NCBI GenBank assembly: GCA_017506175.1
Contig: JAFVNW010000054.1
Location: 1 to 39,167, forward strand
Reading direction: 5' to 3'
Length of the DNA stretch: 39,167 nucleotides
Source: Bacteroidales bacterium
GTDB lineage: Bacteria > Bacteroidota > Bacteroidia > Bacteroidales > WCHB1-69
The position numbers and the translations under genes were made by a program. This document shows positions 1 through 6,882 of this stretch, one piece after another; position 1 is the stretch's first letter, and each line of letters begins with the position of its first letter. The notes under the pieces were generated by a model. The model worked only from the letters and a program-made list of their open reading frames with translations. It was not told the DNA's origin and searched no databases.

Positions 1-150
1 AGCGGGTTAAATCTCGTTCCCCCTCCCATAAGTCACACCCATCCGCCGACAATAATCCCGCCCCTTCACTTTGAAGATCCATCACAGAACTTTAGTAATA
101 AAAAAGAGGGTGAATAAAAAAATCACTTTTTAGTCACCCCCAAGTTCCCC

Positions 151-260
151 CGCACCAGCCCTGCAGTGCTGATGCAAGAAAATAACTTGCCACGAGAGAC
201 CAGCCCCAGCAACAAAGCAAATCGCTTGACTAATATATTTATGCACCTAAATTTATCGCA
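151..260 (-). repeat. Diverged copy of an interspersed repeat
   Basis: Read on the minus strand, this stretch matches 38905-39014 (plus) at roughly 80% by eye. The best-conserved part is around AGTCAAGCGATTTGCTTTG, followed by a short TCTCGTGG-type hairpin and then a CTGCAG-centred palindrome that has decayed here. The rest of 1-277 holds no gene I can support: 1-150 is unremarkable AT-rich sequence with no open frame of note. The matching copy lies beside the restriction-modification island at the other end of the window, in the opposite orientation. Confidence 0.7.
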
Positions 261-277
261 TCGGTGGTAAATCCCAT

Positions 278-1225
278 CTAATGCATTAAGCTATATGCAA
301 AAACGGAAAACTCGTTCCATGTAGTTTTTCGCATCAGAATCTGCAAATTTTCATCCGAAACATTCCAAAAAAAACGGAAATAATGCCATAATTCCTTGAG
401 CGGGGCCAAGGCGTGTTCGCCACGAGTAGCAAACATCATCGTCTCCAAATCCTTATAAAAATGCAGGAACCGTTCTTGTAAATCATTTTGTAATAACGAT
501 TTATCAATTGTGTTAACACGACTTGCATTAGAAAGTTCTTCTGCGAGGAAAATGTTGCGAAGGATGCCGCGCCCGAGCATAATGGCTTGCAAATCCGGTA
601 CAAGGGCGCATATTTTCTGGAAAGAATCCACATCAAAGACATCTCCGCTGTAAACCACCCTATTCCGCGACATCTCAAAAAGCCGTCGGAAAGTTTCCAA
701 GTCGGGCTTGCCTTCGTATTCCTGTACGCCCAATCGCGGATGGATGCACAGGAAGTCGAGTGGATAATCCTGCAGCCTTTCCATGATGGCAAAGGATTCT
801 TCCGGCGATTTCAACCCCAACCGCATTTTGATGGAAAAGCGGCAATCCGTTTTACCAAGCACCTCATTTACAACCGCTTCCACACGTTCAGGATAAGGCA
901 TCAGTCCGCAGCCACGCTGTTTTCGCACTACCTGATGTGCCGGACAGCCGATATTCCAGTTGAAGCGCGTGTAGCCGAACTGCTGCAGTTCCAAAATCGT
1001 ATCAACAAAGTGTGACGGATGATTGCCTATCAGTTGCGGGATGATTTCCCAACCCAGATTATTCTCTGGAAGAACATCTTGCCACTTATGCACATTCAGT
1101 TTCAACCGCTCCTGGACCGCCAAAAAAGGCGTCACCGCCATGTTGAAACCAGCAACATGGCGGTGAAGACAATTCCGAAAAGGATAATTCGTGATGCCGT
1201 GAAGAGGGGCAAGCCAAAATTCCAT
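278..1225 (-). CDS. tRNA-dihydrouridine synthase (DUS family)
   Basis: The product (315 aa) is a predicted FMN-dependent enzyme that reduces specific uridines in the D-loop of tRNA to dihydrouridine, acting in the cytoplasm. The N-terminus (FWLAPLHGITNYPFR) fits the start of the TIM barrel with its substrate and FMN loop. The motif NIGCPAHQVVRKQRGCGLM around residues 92-110 is the DUS signature with the catalytic Cys in GCP. An SIKMRLG strand and a GDVFD / MLGRGIL pair supply later FMN-phosphate contacts. The length fits the bacterial DusA/B/C group. I cannot assign the subgroup from sequence alone, although the short form resembles DusC. No clear -7 element is visible upstream, and the gene is separated by about 80 bp from the next minus-strand gene. 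Confidence 0.88.
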   Translation of the reverse strand: MEFWLAPLHGITNYPFRNCLHRHVAGFNMAVTPFLAVQERLKLNVHKWQDVLPENNLGWEIIPQLIGNHPSHFVDTILELQQFGYTRFNWNIGCPAHQVVRKQRGCGLMPYPERVEAVVNEVLGKTDCRFSIKMRLGLKSPEESFAIMERLQDYPLDFLCIHPRLGVQEYEGKPDLETFRRLFEMSRNRVVYSGDVFDVDSFQKICALVPDLQAIMLGRGILRNIFLAEELSNASRVNTIDKSLLQNDLQERFLHFYKDLETMMFATRGEHALAPLKELWHYFRFFWNVSDENLQILMRKTTWNEFSVFAYSLMH

Positions 1226-1305
1226 AGCGAGAGCGATTAGTGAACAATGAACAATGACCCGACACTCTGATTTTTCGATATTCGGTTCACTGCTCTCAAA
1301 TCAGT

Positions 1306-2250
1306 TCACTTTACAATTACTTTTTCACTTCTCGTTTGTTCACCTTGCTTGATTTTCAAAAAATAAACACCTTTTGCATAGCTGCTTACACTGATTCTGA
1401 CATCGTTTTGCAGATTGTTTTCCGACCAAACAAGCTGTCCGTTCGTGTCGAAAAGTTGGGCTTGGTAAGGAAGTGTGCAGGCGGGTTGCAGAAGAATGTA
1501 GTCGGAGCTCGGATTCGGGAAGATGTTGAAAATCGGACCGGATGTCACGTCAAAGATTCGGTCATCGTCGCCATTCATCACAATCTGTGCGTCATCGAGG
1601 TAGAGTTCGGTCGTGAGGGAGGAGCTCATTCCGTTGTTGGTCAGGAAAATGATGTTGAGGGTGTCAGGGACAACACCGGCAATCTGGATTTCCATGGGAA
1701 GTTCAACCTTGGTCCACTCGCTGACGGCTTGAGAGGTGGTATATTCGCCCTTGGCCACGACTTGAGATTCGTTGCCATTCCTGCGAGTGCAGACGGCGAT
1801 GAAGCGGAGCGTATCGGCATCGGGTACGTACTTGATATAGGCTGTTACTTTCTGGGGAATTTGGTTGAAGGGGATGCCACCGACGAGATAGTCGGTGATA
1901 TCAAGGTTGGAGATGTCCAAATTGGCGGGGTCAAGGTTGGCCATGCTGGCGGTATTGAATTGACCGAGGTGGGCAACGCCTGGGAGCGGAACGGAGAGGA
2001 TGCTCACCAGATTCTGTGCCTGGAGTTTCATGGAATAGGAGCCGGTATGCGCATCGCCCGATTGCAGAGCGGCAACATAGTTGATGGGGATGTCATAGCC
2101 CATATAGCTGATGGTCTGAGAGAACGATGAATTCCATCCAGTGGCATGGTGGGAATCCGTCCATTGTTCAAAACCGCCATTCGGAAGTGTTTGCGCATTG
2201 AGGGCGAAAACAAAGAAAACTGCAAATAAAGTGGTAAAGATTTTTTTCAT
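1306..2250 (-). CDS. T9SS-exported protein with C-terminal sorting domain
   Basis: I place the start at the internal ATG giving MKKIFTTLFAVFFVFALNAQ, a good Sec signal peptide cut after NAQ; the frame stays open 10 codons further upstream but those residues do not look like a signal. The mature part begins LPNGGFEQW and continues with a beta-rich jelly-roll-like domain of the kind seen in Bacteroidota surface proteins that bind carbohydrate (PCMD-like). This role is inferred from the GGFEQW opening and the LDDAQIV strand. The last ~75 residues (FNIFPNPSSDYILLQ ... GVYFLKIKQG...KVIVK) form a type A T9SS sorting domain, so the protein is probably exported across the outer membrane and anchored or released. 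The substrate is unknown. Confidence 0.8.
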   Translation of the reverse strand: MKKIFTTLFAVFFVFALNAQTLPNGGFEQWTDSHHATGWNSSFSQTISYMGYDIPINYVAALQSGDAHTGSYSMKLQAQNLVSILSVPLPGVAHLGQFNTASMANLDPANLDISNLDITDYLVGGIPFNQIPQKVTAYIKYVPDADTLRFIAVCTRRNGNESQVVAKGEYTTSQAVSEWTKVELPMEIQIAGVVPDTLNIIFLTNNGMSSSLTTELYLDDAQIVMNGDDDRIFDVTSGPIFNIFPNPSSDYILLQPACTLPYQAQLFDTNGQLVWSENNLQNDVRISVSSYAKGVYFLKIKQGEQTRSEKVIVK

Positions 2251-2294
2251 GTTTCTATGATTTTTCGTTAATAATTTCACTGAAAGACCGACCG

Positions 2295-2302
2295 CAAAAT
2301 TA
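2295..2302 (-). promoter_or_regulatory. -7 element TAATTTTG for the T9SS-exported protein gene
   Basis: The minus strand reads TAATTTTG, matching the Bacteroidota -7 consensus TAnnTTTG, 45 bases upstream of the chosen ATG. A TTG triplet 17 bases further upstream (2320-2322) may act as the -33 element. Confidence 0.55.
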
Positions 2303-2405
2303 CAATTTATTTATCAATACAACTATTTTCTTCAAAAAAAATTCGTCTTTGCCTTCATCAAAAGCAAAAATTTTCCTGAACTCAAAATAGTTCTGAAAAA
2401 TTATG

Positions 2406-2413
2406 TACTTTTG
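2406..2413 (+). promoter_or_regulatory. -7 element TACTTTTG for the FKBP gene
   Basis: TACTTTTG lies 35 bases upstream of the FKBP start codon and matches TAnnTTTG exactly. No clean TTTG is visible at -33. With the minus-strand element at 2295 this forms a divergent intergenic region. Confidence 0.6.
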
Positions 2414-2448
2414 CGCCCCTGAAATAGAGACAACAAAAAACAAATAAA

Positions 2449-3177
2449 ATGAAAAAAGTATTATTAACAATTGCCTGCGTATTACTTCTTGTAGGTTGCA
2501 ATGCTCAAAACAAAAAAAACGATGCAGATAAAGCGAACAGCAAGGAAACAGCGGCATTAAACAAAGAAAAAATGAACGACAACGAAAAGATGAGCTACGC
2601 CCTCGGCGCAAATTGGGGCAAACAATTCCAAAGCATTGGCCTCGAAATCGATTACGACCTCTATCTAAAGGGGTTGAAGGACGGGATGTCTGATAAGAAC
2701 GAGTTCAGCGATGAAGAGATGCGTGCTGCATTCCAATATCTCGACAAAGTTGCGCAGGAGAACCAAGGGAAGATGGTAGAGGCTGAGAAGGCCGCGGGCA
2801 AAGCATTCCTGGAAAAGAACAAACAGGAGCCCGGTGTGAAGGAGACCGCCTCTGGACTGCAATACAAAGTGATTACCGAAGGCACCGGCAAACATCCGCT
2901 GGCCACCGACAAAGTGAAGGTACACTACAAGGGCACACTCCTCGATGGCACCGTATTCGACTCCTCATACGACCGTGGCGAACCCGCCCAATTCCCGCTC
3001 AATCAGGTAATCGCCGGCTGGACGGAAGGTCTGCAATTGATGTCGGAAGGTTCAAAATACATCTTCTACATCCCCTCCGACCTCGGCTACGGCGACATGG
3101 GCACCCAAGGTGGCCCCATCAAGGGAGGATCCACCCTCATCTTCGAAGTCGAACTGCTTGAAGTGAACCCGAAATAG
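2449..3177 (+). CDS. FKBP-type peptidyl-prolyl isomerase lipoprotein
   Basis: A predicted envelope foldase (242 aa) that catalyses cis-trans isomerisation of X-Pro bonds. The N-terminus MKKVLLTIACVLLLVGCNAQ is a lipoprotein signal with the lipobox ending LLVGC (Cys17). Residues ~40-120 form the helical FkpA/Mip-type dimerisation domain (NEKMSYALGANWGKQFQ, LKGLKDGMS). Residues ~130-240 are the FKBP domain, with VKVHYKGTLLDGTVFDSS, the VIAGWTEGLQLM active-site strand and the closing IPSDLGYGDMG...STLIFEVELLEV. All core aromatic residues appear present, so it should be active. It has its own promoter (2406) and a strong terminator (3200-3227), so it is probably monocistronic. Confidence 0.93.
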   Translation: MKKVLLTIACVLLLVGCNAQNKKNDADKANSKETAALNKEKMNDNEKMSYALGANWGKQFQSIGLEIDYDLYLKGLKDGMSDKNEFSDEEMRAAFQYLDKVAQENQGKMVEAEKAAGKAFLEKNKQEPGVKETASGLQYKVITEGTGKHPLATDKVKVHYKGTLLDGTVFDSSYDRGEPAQFPLNQVIAGWTEGLQLMSEGSKYIFYIPSDLGYGDMGTQGGPIKGGSTLIFEVELLEVNPK

Positions 3178-3199
3178 TTCCTTCAAATGATATTTTAAA

Positions 3200-3227
3200 G
3201 GCCGACTTTCAAAGTCGGTCTTTTTTA
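3200..3227 (+). terminator. Rho-independent terminator after the FKBP gene
   Basis: CCGACTTT c AAAGTCGG forms a perfect 8-bp stem with a single-base centre in the DNA (effectively a 4-6 nt loop in RNA), followed by C and a run of six T. It lies 22 bp after the FKBP stop codon. Confidence 0.85.
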
Positions 3228-3274
3228 ATTTTTTTAAAGAAAAAATCCACAAGAACCAAGTCTGTCGGGTTAAA

Positions 3275-4402
3275 TTGTCACGTCCACACTTACTCCTTGC
3301 CCTTTTGCTCTTCGCGATGAGCTCTCTCTCCGCCCAGTACTACATTGAGCCGGCTGTGAGGGTGGGGCGAGTGATTCCGAACGCATCCAACGTGGGCTGG
3401 CTTTCAAACGTTTCGATGTACGGCGCGGAAATCCGCTTCGGGAAGCAGACGACCGGGAAATACGCGTGGGAAAAACTTTTCAACTACCCCGAAATGGGCA
3501 TCGCTGCACGCTACGGGCATTTCGACAGTCCTGTGCTCGGATATAAGTTTGCGCTCTTCGGCTACCTCAACGGCACCATCTATCGCATCAGGCGCTGGAC
3601 TTTCCACTACCAGTTCGGCTTCGGCATCTCCTATTGGAGCAATCCTTACAACTTGGAGTCGAATCCGCGCAACCGCTTCATTGGTTCACACCTCAACGCC
3701 CACATCGATCTCGCCTTGGGCGTGGACTGCCGACTTTCGAAACAAACCGCGCTCACCTTGCGCGCCAACTTCTCGCACTCCTCCAACGCCGCCCTCAAGC
3801 TGCCCAACATGGGCATCAACCCGTTGTCGGGTGCCATCGGACTGAAATGCTACCTGCAGAAACCCGATTCACTGGAGTTCAACTGGAAGATTCGCGACAC
3901 GGCATTCCGCAAGTCCAACAGTTTCTACGTGATGGCGAGCGTTGGGACACGGCAGTCAAAGAAGGATGCCGTGGTGACCAACGGAGCGGCCGGCCCCTAT
4001 TATATCGGGCTGAATTTACAAATCGGCTACCTGCGCCAGTTCCATCCCAAATTCCGCTATGGCGGCGGCATCGACATCAACTACAGCAGCGAACTGGCAC
4101 GACAGTTGAACGAGGGGGCGGAGCACAAGCACAGCAAGTACATCAGCCAGGCGGTGTTTGCCGCGTTTGAGGTGATGTATGGCAGATTGGTGCTGCACGT
4201 TAGCGGCGCGGTCTATATCAACCGTGCCTTCGCCTTCAATACGCCGTTCTATGAACGAGCTGGAATGCGCGTGCTGCTCGGCAAAGAGATGAACCACTTC
4301 GTCGGTGCGTCCGTCAAGGCCAACGCCGGCTCCGTCGATTTTCTCGAACTCCACTACGGCTACCGCTTCGTCCAGTTTGGCAAGGGGTGGCGGAAATTTT
4401 AA
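3275..4402 (+). CDS. PagL-like lipid A 3-O-deacylase (acyloxyacyl hydrolase family)
   Basis: A predicted outer-membrane barrel enzyme (375 aa). The start is a TTG giving MSRPHLLLALLLFAMSSLSAQ, a convincing signal peptide; the first in-frame ATG at codon 15 would cut the signal in half. Residues ~30-195 look like the PagL family, which removes the 3-O-acyl chain of lipid A: GAEIRFGKQT, GYLNGTIYRIRRWTFHYQFGFGISY, and the active-site stretch FSHSSNAALKLPNMGIN containing the His-x-Ser pair. In PagL the triad acid lies 12 residues after the Ser; here that position is Asn, so the third catalytic residue is uncertain. The remaining ~170 residues are further alternating beta strands ending ...HYGYRFVQF, possibly a second barrel portion. 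Its substrate is inferred from the family only. Confidence 0.72.
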   Translation: MSRPHLLLALLLFAMSSLSAQYYIEPAVRVGRVIPNASNVGWLSNVSMYGAEIRFGKQTTGKYAWEKLFNYPEMGIAARYGHFDSPVLGYKFALFGYLNGTIYRIRRWTFHYQFGFGISYWSNPYNLESNPRNRFIGSHLNAHIDLALGVDCRLSKQTALTLRANFSHSSNAALKLPNMGINPLSGAIGLKCYLQKPDSLEFNWKIRDTAFRKSNSFYVMASVGTRQSKKDAVVTNGAAGPYYIGLNLQIGYLRQFHPKFRYGGGIDINYSSELARQLNEGAEHKHSKYISQAVFAAFEVMYGRLVLHVSGAVYINRAFAFNTPFYERAGMRVLLGKEMNHFVGASVKANAGSVDFLELHYGYRFVQFGKGWRKF

Positions 4403-4441
4403 TTAAACCATTTGACCATACCCGAAAAAAACAGAAAAGCA

Positions 4442-6772
4442 ATGAGCATTTCGCAAAACATCGCACGGAAATTCTACAGATGGACGGCCATCTTCATCCT
4501 CTTTTTCAGTTCCACCGGCATCCACGCACAAGACATTTATTGGGTTTTCTTCACTGATAAAGCAAACACTGAGTTCGACCCATACCGTTACTTCGACCCG
4601 AAGGCCATAGAACGCCGTGCCCAACTCGGACTCTCGCTGTACGACAGCACCGACTTTCCGCTCAACGCCACTTACGTTGACCAAGTAAGCCGACTTTCGG
4701 AGGAGGTGATCGGGCATACGCGCTGGTTCAACGGGATGGCGGTTTCCACTTATCAAATTACTGAAATACAGAAACTTCCGTTCGTAAAATCGGTTGTTTT
4801 CATCCAATCGGAAGGAGAATTGGCTGCCTGCCATCCAGAGGACGTTTTCTTTGCCACTCAATCTGAAGAGGAGCCGGCTCTTGTGCTTCCGCAGGTAGCG
4901 AGGATGGGCGGCGAGGCGTTCGTAGCTGCCGGCATTGACGGCAAGGGCCGCCGCATCGCCATCCTTGACGGCGGTTTTCCCAACGCCGACAAGCACGATG
5001 CCTTGAGACACGTCTTTGACAACCATCAGGTGATAAAGACCTACAACTTTCCCGCCCGCAAGGAGAATGTTTACGGATGGAACTCGCACGGCACGATGGT
5101 TTTCAGCTGCATCGCCGGCATTGAATATGACCGAAAAATGGGAATGGCCACAGGTGCGGAATTCCTGCTTGCCCGCACCGAAATCGGCATGGAGCCGCGC
5201 AAGGAGGAGGTATGGTGGATGATGGGAATGGAGTGGGCCGACCAGAACGGCGCCGACATCATCAGCAGTTCGCTCGGCTATGGCAAGGACCGCTACAAAC
5301 CGACGCAGATGGACGGCACCTCGCTCGTTGCACGCGCCGCCAACATGGCCGCCGCCAAGGGCATACTTGTCTGCAACTCCGCCGGCAATGAGGGCGGCGA
5401 CAAATCGTGGCGCACCATCATCACGCCCGCCGATGCCGACAGCGTACTGACCGTGGGCGGCATCAACAGCGACGGCACCCCCAGCAACTTCACCTCCATC
5501 GGGCCCAGCAGCGACGGGCGCCTCAAGCCGAACGTAGCCGCTTATGGCACCGTAACCGCCGCCAATCCCTCATCAACACACGCATTCTCAACAGTTAGCG
5601 GCACCTCGTTTTCATGTCCGCTGACCGCCGGATTCGCCGCCTGCGCATGGCAGCTGAACCCCAACCTGACCAACATGGAGCTGATGCGGGAAATCGAACG
5701 CTCTGGCGACATGTACCCCTACTTCGACTATACCTACGGCTACGGCGTGCCGCAGGCTTCCTATTTTATTGACAAAAAGAAAGAGAGCAAATCGCCCATC
5801 GCGATAATCACAAGGAAAGAACTAACCCAAGATTACGCCATCGAGATACCGGAGGACAAAGCCGTCGGAGGATTCCTTTTTTATGAAGCAATGGACCAAG
5901 ACGACAGAATCCTGTTTTACGGAATGGAGGAAATCACCCCCGATCATCGGTCGGTCGAGATGACGAATCCCGCCGGCCGCTACGCGACAGGATCTAAAAT
6001 TCGCTGTTTGTACCACGGGGCCGTCACGGAGCAAGCTTGTGTCCCCCCTACTGGCTCACACATTGCGCACCTCAGGTCAAGTTGCACCTACTACCACACA
6101 CCGGCCACCGATAAAGTATCCTCACGAGGTGTTTGCGGCAAATGGAACCTTGCGCCCTACCTCACGTGGGGATTCATCATCCCGCAACATGGCAACCACA
6201 TGGAAATCAAGGGCGGACCTTCCGAAAGTTTCAACTTCGGCTTGCGCTTCAAGGGCAACATCGCACAATGGTACAGTTTAGGCGGTTCGGTGGAAATCGG
6301 CGCGTCGTGGTTCCGCTTCAACAAACGTGCCGTGGCGAACAAGGCTGACGGCTACTACCTGTCGCCCGTATGCATCGGCATCGACGATATGCCCTTCCAA
6401 TTGCGGAAAGACAAGGTGCGCACCAGCGTAATCAACCTTGAGTTCTACCAGCGTTTCCGTCTGATGGCGGGAGGGCTTTTCCACTACGGGCTCTTCATCG
6501 ATACCGGCATCTACGGAGGACTGATTTTCTCCAACCGCTACAAGGGCAAGATCCTATTTCTTGAAGATGACGGGGCGCGCGACAAACGCCAGCGCGGCAT
6601 CTACTCACGCGCCATCAACAACGCCGACCGGTTCCAATGGGGCGTGCGCCTGCGCTTGGGCTTCGACATCGTTGCCATTTATGCACAATACCGCTTCAAC
6701 GATATCACCCATCCAGCCCAACTGCCGAATGCCGAGGTGGGCGTACAGCTGACCATGCCGATCGGAAAGTAG
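4442..6772 (+). CDS. Subtilisin-like S8 serine protease fused to a predicted beta-barrel
   Basis: I start at the ATG giving MSISQNIARKFYRWTAIFILFFSSTGIHAQ, a signal peptide with a long N-region; an upstream TTG at 4412 is also in frame. Residues ~30-130 resemble a propeptide-like region. The S8 domain carries the complete triad: Asp176 (AILDGGF), His216 (NSHGTMV) and Ser389 (SGTSFSCP), with oxyanion Asn316 (SAGNEGG), so it should be active. Residues ~460-540 look like an Ig/fibronectin-type strand domain. From about residue 555 (WNLAPYLTWGFI) to the end is a run of amphipathic strands typical of an outer-membrane barrel (YSLGGSVEIGASWFRF, YGLFIDTGIYGGLIF, FDIVAIYAQYRFND). No T9SS sorting domain is present. 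The architecture suggests a protease anchored in, or delivered through, the outer membrane. Confidence 0.85.
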   Translation: MSISQNIARKFYRWTAIFILFFSSTGIHAQDIYWVFFTDKANTEFDPYRYFDPKAIERRAQLGLSLYDSTDFPLNATYVDQVSRLSEEVIGHTRWFNGMAVSTYQITEIQKLPFVKSVVFIQSEGELAACHPEDVFFATQSEEEPALVLPQVARMGGEAFVAAGIDGKGRRIAILDGGFPNADKHDALRHVFDNHQVIKTYNFPARKENVYGWNSHGTMVFSCIAGIEYDRKMGMATGAEFLLARTEIGMEPRKEEVWWMMGMEWADQNGADIISSSLGYGKDRYKPTQMDGTSLVARAANMAAAKGILVCNSAGNEGGDKSWRTIITPADADSVLTVGGINSDGTPSNFTSIGPSSDGRLKPNVAAYGTVTAANPSSTHAFSTVSGTSFSCPLTAGFAACAWQLNPNLTNMELMREIERSGDMYPYFDYTYGYGVPQASYFIDKKKESKSPIAIITRKELTQDYAIEIPEDKAVGGFLFYEAMDQDDRILFYGMEEITPDHRSVEMTNPAGRYATGSKIRCLYHGAVTEQACVPPTGSHIAHLRSSCTYYHTPATDKVSSRGVCGKWNLAPYLTWGFIIPQHGNHMEIKGGPSESFNFGLRFKGNIAQWYSLGGSVEIGASWFRFNKRAVANKADGYYLSPVCIGIDDMPFQLRKDKVRTSVINLEFYQRFRLMAGGLFHYGLFIDTGIYGGLIFSNRYKGKILFLEDDGARDKRQRGIYSRAINNADRFQWGVRLRLGFDIVAIYAQYRFNDITHPAQLPNAEVGVQLTMPIGK

Positions 6773-6846
6773 GAACTTTGGGTTGGTGCGACGTGTGATT
6801 GCCAAAAGGTTACGAGAATTTCTATGTCAACGTCAAAGATTTTTCG

Positions 6847-6854
6847 TACTTTTG
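6847..6854 (+). promoter_or_regulatory. -7 element TACTTTTG for the nfn fusion gene
   Basis: TACTTTTGCA lies 28 bases upstream of the ATG at 6883 and matches TAnnTTTG. It probably also drives the following lipoprotein gene, which starts 3 bases after the stop. Confidence 0.6.
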
Positions 6855-6882
6855 CAAATTCATTATATAATAAAATAACGAA

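Noticed and set aside
1239-1292. Distant inverted words AGTGAAC / GTTCACT between the first two minus-strand genes
   Set aside because: The loop is about 40 bases and there is no T-tract, so a terminator is not supported.
6000-6120. Possible frameshift joining two genes within the subtilase gene
   Set aside because: The frame stays open and neither of the other frames gives a better continuation; the strand-like sequence before and after is consistent with a linker between two domains.
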